Assembly: GCF_014637725.1 (NCBI RefSeq)
Contig: NZ_BMFC01000003.1
Location: 403,772-464,551 of the forward strand
Source: Marivita lacus
GTDB taxonomy: Bacteria > Pseudomonadota > Alphaproteobacteria > Rhodobacterales > Rhodobacteraceae
DNA length: 60,780 nt
Reading direction: 5' to 3'
Of the stretch, positions 35,566 through 45,072 are shown piece by piece (within the stretch, counting starts at the first letter, position 1; every line of letters begins with the position of its first letter). Below the pieces are notes generated by a model that did not search any database, was not told where the DNA came from, and was given only the letters and a program-made list of their open reading frames with translations. Both the position numbers and the translations under genes were made by a program.

Positions 35566-37143
35566 ATGTCCCGACTGATCCTCTCACAAGCCCTCTTGCT
35601 GGTCGAAGCCGTTGCCATCGTCGCCTTGTATCAGGTGTTCAGCAGCTTTGAATGCCGCCAGACGGATTTGTTTGTTTTCTGCCGTGGGATACGTCTGGCG
35701 ATGGTGCTGGGCCTGTGCCTTGCTGCGGGCTTTGCGGTCTTGCTGCTGTTCCAGCCGTCCTTGCGCGAGAGTCTGGTCGTCAAATCCGCGACAGGCGGCG
35801 ACCGGTCGCGCCTCTGGGCGGCTGTCCATGTCGCCGGGCTGTTGCTGATTGTCGCGCCAAACCTGTTCCTAAGTGACGGCCAAATGCTCGCTTACGTGCT
35901 GCCGTTTCTGCTGACGCTGGCCGTTGGGGGCATCGCGGCGCTTGTCGGCGGCGCACTCTGGCTGATGCCCGCGTCCGCGTGGCGCGACCTGTACCGCGAT
36001 CACGCGCAACTTCTGCTGCCGACCATCGCGATCTCTTTGCTGATCCCGTCGCTGGCATGGACCATCGGACTGGTGTGGAACTGGTCGGACACGCTCCAGC
36101 TTGCCACCTTCTACAGCGTTGCAGTGATGCTCGCGATCCTCGGCAATGACGTGTTCGTCAACCTTGATCTCGCAACCATCGGGATCGTCGAGTTTTACGT
36201 GGAGGTGGCCGAATCCTGTTCCGGCATCGAAGGTCTGGCGCTGACCACGGCCTTCATGGCGATCTACGCGCTTATGATGAAGGATGACCTGCGCATGGGC
36301 CGGTTCTGGCTGATCGTCTGGCCTGCAGCCCTTGTCCTGAGCTTCATCCTCAATGTCGTCCGCATCACCGTGCTGATCCTGATCGGGGCCTACATGTCGC
36401 CCGAATTGGCCGTGAATGGCTTTCACAGCTTTGCGGGTTGGCTGTCCTTCACGCTGCTGGCGCTGCTGATCCTGACCATCGTCAACATCCTGCCGGGCCT
36501 CAGCAAGACCGCCAAAACCGCGCCCAAGATCAAGCATCCACCGCTGACCGAGGACAGGTCAGCGGCGTTCATCGTGCCGTTCCTTGCCTTCATGCTGTCC
36601 GCGCTGGTGGTCCACACGTTCTCGCAGACACCCGAGGTCTGGTACGGCGTTCAGGTCGCGGCGATGGCGCTGGCCTTGTGGATTTTCCGCAAGCCGGTGC
36701 TGGCACTGACGCGCAACATTGATCTTGTGGCCTGTGCTGCGGGGCTGCTGATCGGCATCGGCTGGATCGTTACCGCCGAACCGGCCACGCCATATGCGTC
36801 ACTGGCCGAGTTTGGAGCGTTGGCGCTCACGGTTTGGGTGGCGCTGCGGGTGATCGGAACCGCTCTTCTTGTGCCGATCGTCGAAGAACTGTTCTTCCGA
36901 GGCTATCTCTTCAGCCTGATCGACGATGGCAGCGTGCTGCGCAGGGTAGCGGCCATCGCGATAACCACCGCAGGGTTCGCGGCACTGCATTCCCGACCGC
37001 TGACCGCAGCCATTGCAGGTGTGATCTTTGCGCTGGTGCTGCTCAGACGGGGCAGGGTGTTCGACGCCATTGTGGCCCATGCGGTCGCCAACGGGTTGAT
37101 CGCGACAGCGGCGCTTGTCACGGGTCAGTGGTCACTGATCTGA
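35566..37143 (+). CDS. xrtE: Exosortase E fused to a CPBP (CAAX-like) membrane protease, VPEID-CTERM system
   Basis: A 525-residue membrane protein in two parts. Residues 1 to about 315 form an exosortase with the catalytic triad visible: Cys218 in ESCSGIEG, Arg266 in NVVRIT and His287 in GFHSF. Residues about 340-525 form an ABI/CPBP intramembrane protease with Glu440-Glu441 in EELFFRGYL, His475 and the HAVAN motif at His505. This fusion defines exosortase E, which sorts proteins bearing a VPEID C-terminal tail. A 59-residue VPEID protein is encoded 75 nt downstream on the other strand. The ATG at 35566 has AAGG upstream; an ATG at 35506 with GAGGG is an alternative. Confidence 0.9.
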   Translation: MSRLILSQALLLVEAVAIVALYQVFSSFECRQTDLFVFCRGIRLAMVLGLCLAAGFAVLLLFQPSLRESLVVKSATGGDRSRLWAAVHVAGLLLIVAPNLFLSDGQMLAYVLPFLLTLAVGGIAALVGGALWLMPASAWRDLYRDHAQLLLPTIAISLLIPSLAWTIGLVWNWSDTLQLATFYSVAVMLAILGNDVFVNLDLATIGIVEFYVEVAESCSGIEGLALTTAFMAIYALMMKDDLRMGRFWLIVWPAALVLSFILNVVRITVLILIGAYMSPELAVNGFHSFAGWLSFTLLALLILTIVNILPGLSKTAKTAPKIKHPPLTEDRSAAFIVPFLAFMLSALVVHTFSQTPEVWYGVQVAAMALALWIFRKPVLALTRNIDLVACAAGLLIGIGWIVTAEPATPYASLAEFGALALTVWVALRVIGTALLVPIVEELFFRGYLFSLIDDGSVLRRVAAIAITTAGFAALHSRPLTAAIAGVIFALVLLRRGRVFDAIVAHAVANGLIATAALVTGQWSLI

Positions 37144-37167
37144 TCTGGCGCCTTGGGTGCAAGACAT

Positions 37168-37199
37168 AAAAAAGGCATCCGACGAAACCGCCGAATGCC
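37168..37199 (-). terminator. Rho-independent terminator of the VPEID-CTERM gene
   Basis: On the minus strand GGCATTCGGC pairs with GTCGGATGCC across a GGTTTC loop (37174-37199, two G-U pairs), followed by six T residues. The orientation fits the small leftward gene, not the rightward xrtE that ends at 37143. Confidence 0.8.
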
Positions 37200-37218
37200 G
37201 ATTGTATTCGAGAGTCCA

Positions 37219-37398
37219 TCACGCGCGATTGCGGCGACGCACTTCCCAAGCCAACAGCATCGCTGCGGCAACCACAGCAAGCGCAAGTGCGCCACTGCTT
37301 GCGTCAATTTCCGGAACGGACGAGGACACCGTAGGTGTGGTTCCACCGCCAACTGTGCTTCCACCGCCGAAAAAGATACGCCAACTATCCCACCACAT
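37219..37398 (-). CDS. VPEID-CTERM sorting-domain protein (exosortase E substrate)
   Basis: A 59-residue protein. It opens with an aromatic, amphipathic MWWDSWRIFFGGG, followed by a Gly/Thr/Ser linker, then SSVPEIDASSGALALAV: the recognition motif VPEID at residues 28-32, a hydrophobic helix and the basic end RRRNRA. This is the tripartite sorting signal expected for XrtE. No classical signal peptide is visible. The ATG has a perfect AGGAGGT four nt upstream, and a strong terminator follows. It is convergent with xrtE. After cleavage at the motif the remaining peptide would be about 30 residues, so the protein is nearly all sorting signal; its function is unknown. Confidence 0.88.
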   Translation of the reverse strand: MWWDSWRIFFGGGSTVGGGTTPTVSSSVPEIDASSGALALAVVAAAMLLAWEVRRRNRA

Positions 37399-37539
37399 AA
37401 TTACCTCCTACATAGCAGCGATTCTTTGCTACACAAAAAAGTCGAATTCTCCAAGCTAGAGTGTTGTTTCGTTCACAAATGCGCAACAATCATCAACTTT
37501 TGCTAAAATAGCCGAAAGCCCTTCAACAATGCTGCCCAA

Positions 37540-40500
37540 TTATTCGGCAGCCCGGACAGGGGGCGTGCCATCATTGGCCTGCGACCGCTGAAGGACTCGC
37601 TTGAGATCCTCCAACGCGGGGGCCCCGGTCAAGCCCTCTTCGTACTCGGAAGCGGGCTGCGTATCGTCGTCTTCCCACAGGATCGTCGGGGATTTGACCT
37701 GACGTGCAGCGCGCTGCAACGCCCAGTCACGGCTGGCGCGACCGCCACCAAGACGGGCCACCAATCGCAGGGCCCAGAGCGCATAGGTGCCGAACCAGAC
37801 CCGCGCCGCCAGCATCGCCGGCGTGAAAACCAGTGTCAGGACCGTCGCGATGCCCAGACCGAACACCACCGCCGTGGCCAATTGTTTCCACCAAAGCGCG
37901 GTCGGGCTGTCGATTGAATAGCCGCCCCCGAAGAAATCGAGGCTGAGGCCGAACATCATCGGCGCAAGACCCGCCATCGTGGTGATCGTGGTCAGCAGCA
38001 CTGGTCGGATGCGGTCCTCGGCGGTGCGCACGATGGCCTCGATCCGCGGCATGTAACGACTGTATTCCTGATAGGTGTCGATCAGGACAATGTTGTTGTT
38101 CACCACGATCCCTGCCAGGGCGACGATCCCGGTTCCGGTCATGATGATGCTGAACGTCTGGTCCATGACCAGCATCCCGATCAGCACGCCCGCGGTGGAC
38201 AGGACCACGGCAAGCAGCACCAGTGTCGCGTTATAGAAGCTGTTGAACTGCGCCAGCAGGATGATGAACATCAGCCCGAGCGCGGCACCAAAGGCCTTGC
38301 CGAGAAAGGCCTGGCTTTCGGCCTGTTCTTCCTGATCGCCGGTCCATTCCCAGTCGATTCCGGGCAGGGGGCCGGTCTCGAGCCATGTCGTCAGTTCGGC
38401 GATGCGCTCGTTGGCATTGACCGGCACGATGCGCGCGCCATCCTCCAGTGCCGCCGTGACCTCTGAGGCCGCGACTGTCTCTGTGCCCAGCAGCGCATAA
38501 GTGTTCCCATTCGGCCCCGTGATCGCGCCACCCTCGCGCTCCTGCAAAGTTGCAAGCGTCGTGCTGCCATCCGCGCCGTCGATGACCACCTTGGACAATC
38601 CGGGCAGCACATCCGCCTTCACGTCGAAATAGCGCTTCTGATCGACGCGGGTGATCTCGGATAGCTTGGCCACCGGCTGCCGGGTGATGAAGTTCGACAG
38701 CGGCACAAGCCCGTCATCCGTGCGCACCCGCAGCGTGTCGAGCGTCGACAGGAACCGGTCTTCCTCGGGCAGGCGCACGCGGATCTCGATTTCTTCATCC
38801 GAACTGTCGACCCGCATCGTGTCAAGCAGGATGCCCCGCGTGACCAGCTGCACCATTGCGCCGACGACGGCGACGTTCGCACCATAACGCCCGGCCTTTT
38901 CGACATCCACGTCGATCTGCCAGTCGATGCCGGGAAGGGGCAGGGTGTCTTCGATCAGGGTCAGACCCGGCGTGGCCTCGAACTTGTCGCGGGCAGTCGC
39001 GGTGGAGGCCAGCAACGTGTCCCAGTCATCCGCCTTGAGCCGCAGGTGCACGGGCTTGCCGCTGGCCGGACCCCGGTTCTGCGACAGGATCTCGATCTCG
39101 ACTCCGGGGATGACTTTCAACTGCTCCGCCAGTTCCTCGATCACCAGATCGCCGTCCAGATCGGGCCGGTCGGCACGGTCTTCCCACGGGATCGTTTCAA
39201 GCTGCACCTGACCGATGGTGTCTTTCGGCACCGACGCGCCGCTGGCATCGGTGTTCAGACCGCCTTCACCCGCAAAGGAAAACGCGTTCTTGACGCCGGG
39301 ATGGGCCAGCACGATCTGTTCGGCGCGCATCACCAGCGCGTCCTTTTCCGGCAGGCTCAGGTTGCCGCGCGCCCGGACATAGACAATCGCCTGCTCGGGT
39401 TCGGATTCGACAAAGAATTCGACGCCGTTGTTGTTCTCGCCGAAATAGGTGAACACGCTCAACACGAAGGCCAGAACACCGGCAGCCGCAACGATGGGCA
39501 TGATCGGGTTGCCCGCGATGAACTTGATGAAATACCCGAACAGCGTCCGGTGGCGGCTTCCGTCGACACGCTTGCGGGTCCAGCGGATCGACGCGGCGTC
39601 CAGCACGATGGAGGCGAGGATCGCCCCCACGAGGAACAGCACGATCCCCGGCAGATGGCCCGCGATGCCGTCCGCAACTGGCGGGAACAGAAAGCCGGGG
39701 TCCAGGAGCAGCAGCGCACCGATGAGCAACAGCCCCAGCACCACAGGCACCAGCGCGGCGCGCAGCAGCCATGATGTGCGTGCGCGCAACCCTTCAGAGG
39801 CCCGGTCCAGCATCCTCGAGAACCGGCCCGTGACGCCGCCCATGACCGGCAGGTACACCAGCGCCACCACCAGTGAGGCCGACAGCACGAAGATCAGAGT
39901 GACCGGCAGCATGCCCATGAATTCGCCGGGAACGCCCGGCCAGAACAGCATCGGCAGGAAGGCGCAAAGCGTCGTTGCGGTGGAGCTGACCACCGGCCAG
40001 AACATCCGCTTGGCCGCCTCGACATACGCGTGCATCGGGCCGGTGCCTTCCTTGATGCGCTTGTCCGCATATTCGACCACCACGATGGCGCCGTCGACCA
40101 GCATGCCCACGGCCAGGATCAGGCCGAACATCACGATGTTGGAAATGCTGACCCCCATGATCGACAGGAACACGAAACACAGCAGGAACGAGGTCGGAAT
40201 GGCAAAGCCCACCAGCAGCGCGGCGCGCAGGCCCAACGACGCCAGCACGACGATCATCACCAGAGCGATGGCGGTCAGAACCGATCCTTCCAGCTGCTTG
40301 ACCATGCTGTCGACGATGCGGGACTGGTCGTTCGACGTGCCCACGGTGACGGCCGCCTGCAACTCGGGCGGCCAGTTGGCTTCGGCAGCGGCCACTTCGG
40401 CTTTCACCGCGTCCGCCGTGTCGATCAGGTTGAAGCCCTTGCGCTTGACGACCTGAAGCGCAAGCGTCTTTTCCCCGTTGAACCGCGCCGTGCCCTCGCG

Positions 40501-41298
40501 GTCCTCGAAGGTCAGGTTGATCGTCGCCAGATCGCCGAGCGTCACCACACGGTCCCCATTCACCTTGACCGGCAAGTTGTAGACATCGCGCTGATCGTCA
40601 AAGCTGGACGGGATCTTGACCGCGAAACTGCCCTGTTCGCTGCGCAACTCGCCCGCCGCGATCAGCTGGTTGTTGTTCTGGACGACATTGATCAATTCGC
40701 TGGCCGTGACGTTGTAACTCTCGAGCTTCAGCGGGTCGATCACGACTTCCAGCATCTCGTCGCGATTGCCCGCGATCCCGGCTTCCAGCACGGAATCCAG
40801 CGTTTCCAGCCGGTCCTGCAAATCCTTGGCAACCCGCGCCATGGTGCGTTCCGGCACCGGGCCGGTCAGGTTGACGATGACGATGGGGAATTCGGAAAAG
40901 TTGATCTCGGTGATCGAATATTGCTCGGCTCCGGCGGGGAACTTGGACTGCGCCTTGTTCATCGCGTCGCGCACATCGGCCATGACCTGCGACTTGTCCC
41001 ATCCGAATTCGAATTCGAGCGCCACACCGGCATAGCCTTCGGCGGCGGTGCCGGACATGGTCTTCAGACCGTCCAGGTCGGCCAGCTCGGTCTCCATCGG
41101 CTTGACCAGCAGCGTTTCGCTGTCGGAGGCCGAGATGCCGGGAAACACGGTCGACACGAACAACGCCGGGATTTCGATATCCGGCTCGCCCTCTTTTGGC
41201 AGACCGACATAGGCGTAGGTGCCGATGGCCAGTGACAGCGCGATGAACGCCAGCACCATGCGGGCGCGTTCGGCGGCCCAATCCACGATCCCGGTCAT
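37540..41298 (-). CDS. RND-family efflux transporter, inner-membrane pump
   Basis: A 1252-residue AcrB-like pump, about 200 residues longer than the family norm. Extra sequence includes a hydrophobic insertion of about 70 residues (around 500-570, two likely TM helices between TM6 and TM7) and a polar C-terminal tail of about 80 residues. In TM4 the proton-relay region reads MLVDGAIVVVE, with Asp402 but Gly in place of the second Asp of AcrB. The periplasmic porter domains are recognisable. It is encoded 4 nt overlapped with its adaptor gene. No outer-membrane factor gene is adjacent. Substrates are unknown; multidrug export is family knowledge. Confidence 0.88.
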   Translation of the reverse strand: MTGIVDWAAERARMVLAFIALSLAIGTYAYVGLPKEGEPDIEIPALFVSTVFPGISASDSETLLVKPMETELADLDGLKTMSGTAAEGYAGVALEFEFGWDKSQVMADVRDAMNKAQSKFPAGAEQYSITEINFSEFPIVIVNLTGPVPERTMARVAKDLQDRLETLDSVLEAGIAGNRDEMLEVVIDPLKLESYNVTASELINVVQNNNQLIAAGELRSEQGSFAVKIPSSFDDQRDVYNLPVKVNGDRVVTLGDLATINLTFEDREGTARFNGEKTLALQVVKRKGFNLIDTADAVKAEVAAAEANWPPELQAAVTVGTSNDQSRIVDSMVKQLEGSVLTAIALVMIVVLASLGLRAALLVGFAIPTSFLLCFVFLSIMGVSISNIVMFGLILAVGMLVDGAIVVVEYADKRIKEGTGPMHAYVEAAKRMFWPVVSSTATTLCAFLPMLFWPGVPGEFMGMLPVTLIFVLSASLVVALVYLPVMGGVTGRFSRMLDRASEGLRARTSWLLRAALVPVVLGLLLIGALLLLDPGFLFPPVADGIAGHLPGIVLFLVGAILASIVLDAASIRWTRKRVDGSRHRTLFGYFIKFIAGNPIMPIVAAAGVLAFVLSVFTYFGENNNGVEFFVESEPEQAIVYVRARGNLSLPEKDALVMRAEQIVLAHPGVKNAFSFAGEGGLNTDASGASVPKDTIGQVQLETIPWEDRADRPDLDGDLVIEELAEQLKVIPGVEIEILSQNRGPASGKPVHLRLKADDWDTLLASTATARDKFEATPGLTLIEDTLPLPGIDWQIDVDVEKAGRYGANVAVVGAMVQLVTRGILLDTMRVDSSDEEIEIRVRLPEEDRFLSTLDTLRVRTDDGLVPLSNFITRQPVAKLSEITRVDQKRYFDVKADVLPGLSKVVIDGADGSTTLATLQEREGGAITGPNGNTYALLGTETVAASEVTAALEDGARIVPVNANERIAELTTWLETGPLPGIDWEWTGDQEEQAESQAFLGKAFGAALGLMFIILLAQFNSFYNATLVLLAVVLSTAGVLIGMLVMDQTFSIIMTGTGIVALAGIVVNNNIVLIDTYQEYSRYMPRIEAIVRTAEDRIRPVLLTTITTMAGLAPMMFGLSLDFFGGGYSIDSPTALWWKQLATAVVFGLGIATVLTLVFTPAMLAARVWFGTYALWALRLVARLGGGRASRDWALQRAARQVKSPTILWEDDDTQPASEYEEGLTGAPALEDLKRVLQRSQANDGTPPVRAAE

Positions 41299-42599
41299 TG
41301 GATGACCTCTTCAAAGCTGGGGGCGACGATCACGTCATCGGTGACGAATTCCTGACCCACGGTGATGACATCCACCTGCTCGGGCAGGCCGGTCACGTAA
41401 ACGCCGCTCGGCGTGTCGCGCAGCACCGTCACCGGCAGGAATTGCGCGGCACTGTCACCATCGATGACCCGCACGCCCAAGGTGCCCTCGTCGTTCAGCG
41501 TGAGCGACGACGCGGCCAGCAGGTGCGCCAGTACACCCTGCGACTGGATCAGGATCTCGGCGGTCTGACCGTCGCGAATGGCAAAATCAGAATTCGGCAC
41601 GGTCAGTTCGACCCGGAATGTCCGCGTTGTCGGATCAGCCGAGCGCGACAGGAAAGACACGCGCGCCTGCACGTCCGGGCCCTCGTTCAGCCGCGCTCCG
41701 GCCATCGCGCCCACTTCGACGCGGTTGATCTCGGTCTCCGGCACAAAACCCACCACCTTGATCGGATCAAGCTGGATCACAGTCGCACAAAGCCCGCCCG
41801 GCTGCATCAGGCTGCCCAGTTCCGCCGTGTCGGTTTCAAGCACACCCGCGAAGGGGGCTGTAATCTCCAGACGGTCGATTTCTGTCTCGGCCCGGTCCAC
41901 GGCGGCCTGTGCGGTTTCGATGCCCGCCTGCAACCCGTCCAACCCGGCTTCAGCCGCCTTCAGTCCCGCCTCTGCGGTAGTGATCGCGGCCATCGCGCTC
42001 TGGACGGCGGCTTCGGTATTGGCGACCCGGGTCTGGCTTGCGAATCCGCCCTCGCTCAGACGATCGGCGGCTGTGGCGTTGATCCGGGCTTCTTCGAGCC
42101 GCGCCTTCGCTTCGGCCACGCGGGCCTGTGCCTCGGGGATGCGCGCCTCGACCTCGGGTCGTCGTGACATGGCCTCGACCAGCCGCGCGCGGGCTTCGGC
42201 AACGGCCTGCTCGCGCGTGCCGGGATCGACCGAGCACAGCAATTCTCCCTCTTCCACAAACGCACCCTTGCGCAGCGGCGGCGAGATGATCTTGCCGCTC
42301 ACTTCAGACACGACCGACACCTGCCGCGCCGCTTCTGTCTCGCCGCGCAACCGCACCTGCGTGCCGATCTCTTCCGCGACCGACCGCTTGGCCATCACCC
42401 GGACAACGCCGTCCGCGACAGGGTCTTCCGGTGCAGTCGGCTCGGGCGCGGGTGCTTCGGCAACCACCTCGGCCGGTTCAGCGGCCTCGACACGCGGGCT
42501 CATGCCGGACAACAGCGCAAAGAGCCGTTCGCGTTCGATCACGATGCCAAAAAGGAGGGCCGCAACAAGACATGCGGTGATTAGGGGGACTATGCGCAT
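41295..42599 (-). CDS. RND efflux periplasmic adaptor (membrane fusion protein)
   Basis: A 434-residue adaptor anchored by an N-terminal hydrophobic helix (LITACLVAALLFGIVIE). A Pro/Glu/Ala-rich linker follows, then a lipoyl half-domain, a long alpha-hairpin coiled coil (about residues 130-240, Ala/Glu/Arg-rich), the second lipoyl half and beta-barrel domains. It links the RND pump to an outer-membrane channel. It is the first gene of the two-gene operon, whose promoter is flanked by paired palindromes. Confidence 0.9.
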   Translation of the reverse strand: MRIVPLITACLVAALLFGIVIERERLFALLSGMSPRVEAAEPAEVVAEAPAPEPTAPEDPVADGVVRVMAKRSVAEEIGTQVRLRGETEAARQVSVVSEVSGKIISPPLRKGAFVEEGELLCSVDPGTREQAVAEARARLVEAMSRRPEVEARIPEAQARVAEAKARLEEARINATAADRLSEGGFASQTRVANTEAAVQSAMAAITTAEAGLKAAEAGLDGLQAGIETAQAAVDRAETEIDRLEITAPFAGVLETDTAELGSLMQPGGLCATVIQLDPIKVVGFVPETEINRVEVGAMAGARLNEGPDVQARVSFLSRSADPTTRTFRVELTVPNSDFAIRDGQTAEILIQSQGVLAHLLAASSLTLNDEGTLGVRVIDGDSAAQFLPVTVLRDTPSGVYVTGLPEQVDVITVGQEFVTDDVIVAPSFEEVIQ

Positions 42600-42709
42600 C
42601 AGACGAACCTTGTGCCTGCACTTCTATCGTTAAGCGGGTGAAGACCACCCGAACCCTGGCGCCGTACCCGATCTCGTCCTCGGTTATTCCGAAGACAATA
42701 CTTATACGG

Positions 42710-42771
42710 TGAACTGATCGGTTCAGATTAAACCTGTGCCTAGCTTTTTTCAAGCTGAACGGAACCGTTCA
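42710..42771 (-). promoter_or_regulatory. RND operon promoter bracketed by two TGAAC-N6-GTTCA operators
   Basis: On the minus strand a promoter TTGAAA (42748-42753) - 17 bp - TAATCT (42725-42730) drives the adaptor-pump operon. Palindromes of the form TGAAC-N6-GTTCA lie at 42710-42725, overlapping the -10 and start site, and at 42756-42771, just upstream of the -35. Their centres are 46 bp apart. The arrangement is typical of TetR-type repressors of efflux pumps, yet no regulator gene is adjacent. The second palindrome also has 11-bp arms ending in CTTTTT on the plus strand, so it could double as a hairpin. Confidence 0.65.
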
Positions 42772-42974
42772 GCTTTTTGCGTGGCGTCTTTCGTGAACCT
42801 TGCCGAGGATTCGTGCGAAACGCCCCAAATCACAGACCTGTGTTGCGGTTTTGTCGCGCAAAACCCCGTCTTGGCACCTGAGCCACATCACGGTATGAGG
42901 GGCAAAATCCACGCGCGTCCGGGTCCATTCGGGTCAAGCCGGGCCAAGAGGCGCACGTCACAGGGGGCTTGAGG

Positions 42975-43631
42975 GTGAGCGATACAGACAGCTTTATCGA
43001 CGAGGTGACAGAAGAGGTCCGCCGCGACCGGCTTTTCGTCCTGATGCGGCGCTATGGCTGGATCGCCGTGCTGGCTGTCCTGCTGCTGGTCGGCGGCACC
43101 GCCTACCGCGAATACACCCGCGCCTCGCAGGCCGCAGAGGCGCAGACCTTTGGCGATGCGATCCTTGCCGCGCTGGAAAACGATGCCGCCTCCGACCGCG
43201 TTGCAGCGCTTGACGAGATCGCGGCACCCACCGCCGAAAGCGACGCCGTGCTCGACATGCTGATCGCCGCCGAAGAGGCGCTGGACGGCAATGGCACCGC
43301 CGCCGCCGAACGGTTGAACGCCACCGCGACCAATGGCGATCTGCCCGAGATCTACCGCCAGATCGCCAGCTTCAAGGCGCTGACCCGTCCCGAAAGCCCG
43401 CTGAGTCTCGATGAACGCCGCGTCGCGTTCGAGGCGATGGCCACCCCCGGCGCGCCGCTGCGGCTTCTGGCCGAGGAACAACTGGCCCTGATCGAGATCG
43501 AGGCGGGTGACACCGATGCCGCGCTCTCGCGTCTGAATGCGCTTCTGGCGGATTCGGAACTGACTGCAGGCTTGCGCCGACGCGCATCTCAGTTGATTGT
43601 GGCGCTGGGGGGCGAGATCGAGGCGTCCTGA
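42975..43631 (+). CDS. YfgM-like membrane-anchored TPR protein
   Basis: A 218-residue protein with a short cytoplasmic N-terminus (SDTDSFIDEVTEEVRRDR), one TM helix (YGWIAVLAVLLLVGGTAY) and an Ala/Glu-rich periplasmic region of helical repeats. This is the layout of YfgM/TPR_21 proteins, which associate with the SecYEG translocon and periplasmic chaperones. The gene order yfgM-bamB-der is conserved in many proteobacteria and supports the call. The GTG at 42975 is preferred, with AGGGGG 7 nt upstream. Confidence 0.82.
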   Translation: MSDTDSFIDEVTEEVRRDRLFVLMRRYGWIAVLAVLLLVGGTAYREYTRASQAAEAQTFGDAILAALENDAASDRVAALDEIAAPTAESDAVLDMLIAAEEALDGNGTAAAERLNATATNGDLPEIYRQIASFKALTRPESPLSLDERRVAFEAMATPGAPLRLLAEEQLALIEIEAGDTDAALSRLNALLADSELTAGLRRRASQLIVALGGEIEAS

Positions 43632-43679
43632 TCGAAGGACCGAACAGGTCCGACACGACAAAAAGACGAGGGCAGGGCA

Positions 43680-45005
43680 GTGCAAGTGAAACTCATTTTG
43701 GCCAGCGTGATCGCAACCGGCGTCTTGGCGGGCTGTGCAGATCGCGAAATCATCCTGCCGGGCGACCGTCTGGGCGTGCGCGAAATCCTGCAGGACGGAT
43801 CAGGCGCGGATGCTGCATCGCCAAACACCACGGTTGCAGCGACGGTGCCCGCGGCTGTCAACAACGCCGCGTGGCCGCAAAGTCATGTCAGCCCCTCGGT
43901 GCGGACAACCAACGCGGCGCTGTCGGGCAACCTCACTCCGGTCTGGGCCACCTCCATCGGCGAAGGCGACAAGCGCCGTGCGCGCATCATCACCGACCCG
44001 GTGGTCGCGGATGGCCGCATCTTCACCATCGACAGCGCGGGTCGGGTCTCGGCCACCTCCACCAGCGGGTCCGCACTCTGGTCCTACAGCATCGTGCCGG
44101 TGCGCGATGACGCCTCGCAGGCATTGGCAGGCGGGCTGGCGGTCGACAACGGGCGTCTCTATGTGACCTCCGGTTTCGGCACGCTGACCGCGCTTGATGC
44201 CGCAACCGGGCGGGAAATCTGGACCCAGCGGCTCGAGGCCACGGCCACCGGCGCGCCCACCGTGTTCGGCGGTCTGGTCTATGTCGTCGCGGGCGACAGC
44301 ACGGCCTGGGCGATCGAGGCCGAGGATGGCCGCGTCCGCTGGCAGTCGGACGGTCTGGGCGACATCGGCAACGTCGCCGGTGCGGCTCCGCCCGCAGTCA
44401 ACGATTCCCATGTGGTCTTCTCCTTCGGCAGCGGCGCCGTGCAGGGCGCGTTCCGTCAGGGCGGCCTGCGCCTCTGGAGCGCCGATATCGTCGGTGCGCG
44501 GCGTGGCTTCGCCATTGCCTTGGTCGATGACATCACCGGCTATCCGGTGATCGACGGCAGCACCGTCTACGCGGGCAACCATTCCGGCCGTGTCGTCGCG
44601 CTGAACGTCAATTCCGGCGAACGCCTCTGGACCGCGCAGCACGGCGCACTCGACCCGGTCTGGCCTGCGGGCAACTCGGTTTATGTCGTGTCGGACCTCA
44701 ACGAACTGGTGCGTCTGGATGCAACCGACGGTTCGCGCATCTGGGCCGTGGACCTGCCGGGATACGAACCAGTCCGCCGCCCGCAACGCCGCCGGGATTC
44801 GGCTTTTGTCAATCACGGGCCGATCATGGCCGGGGGGCGTCTGATCGTGGCCTCCTCGGACGGGTTCATCCGCGCCTTCGATCCGGCCTCGGGTGATCTG
44901 GTCAGCCAGACGGAAATTCGCGGCGGTGCGACGACCCGTCCCGTGGTGGCCAACGGCACGCTTTACGTCGTGTCGACGGCGGGTGTGCTGCACGCCTTTC
45001 GCTGA
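43680..45005 (+). CDS. bamB: Outer membrane assembly lipoprotein BamB
   Basis: A 441-residue lipoprotein. The N-terminal ILASVIATGVLAGC carries a lipobox with the acylated Cys near residue 19, and the rest forms an eight-bladed PQQ-type beta-propeller with repeated AxDxxTGRxxW-like motifs. BamB aids substrate delivery within the BAM complex with BamA (encoded at 24.6 kb). Length is slightly above E. coli BamB (392). The start is a GTG at 43680 with GAGGG upstream; a second GTG at 43686 is possible. Confidence 0.9.
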   Translation: MQVKLILASVIATGVLAGCADREIILPGDRLGVREILQDGSGADAASPNTTVAATVPAAVNNAAWPQSHVSPSVRTTNAALSGNLTPVWATSIGEGDKRRARIITDPVVADGRIFTIDSAGRVSATSTSGSALWSYSIVPVRDDASQALAGGLAVDNGRLYVTSGFGTLTALDAATGREIWTQRLEATATGAPTVFGGLVYVVAGDSTAWAIEAEDGRVRWQSDGLGDIGNVAGAAPPAVNDSHVVFSFGSGAVQGAFRQGGLRLWSADIVGARRGFAIALVDDITGYPVIDGSTVYAGNHSGRVVALNVNSGERLWTAQHGALDPVWPAGNSVYVVSDLNELVRLDATDGSRIWAVDLPGYEPVRRPQRRRDSAFVNHGPIMAGGRLIVASSDGFIRAFDPASGDLVSQTEIRGGATTRPVVANGTLYVVSTAGVLHAFR

Positions 45006-45072
45006 CCCCTTTCGCAGGCGCGGGAAATAGGCTAGGCGGGCGGCTTGATCTGAACCGGAGCCCTGTTCGCCC

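Noticed and set aside
42736-42972. Possible regulator gene for the RND operon
   Set aside because: The 78-codon frame has no helix-turn-helix, no ribosome site and includes the operator; it is not a TetR protein.
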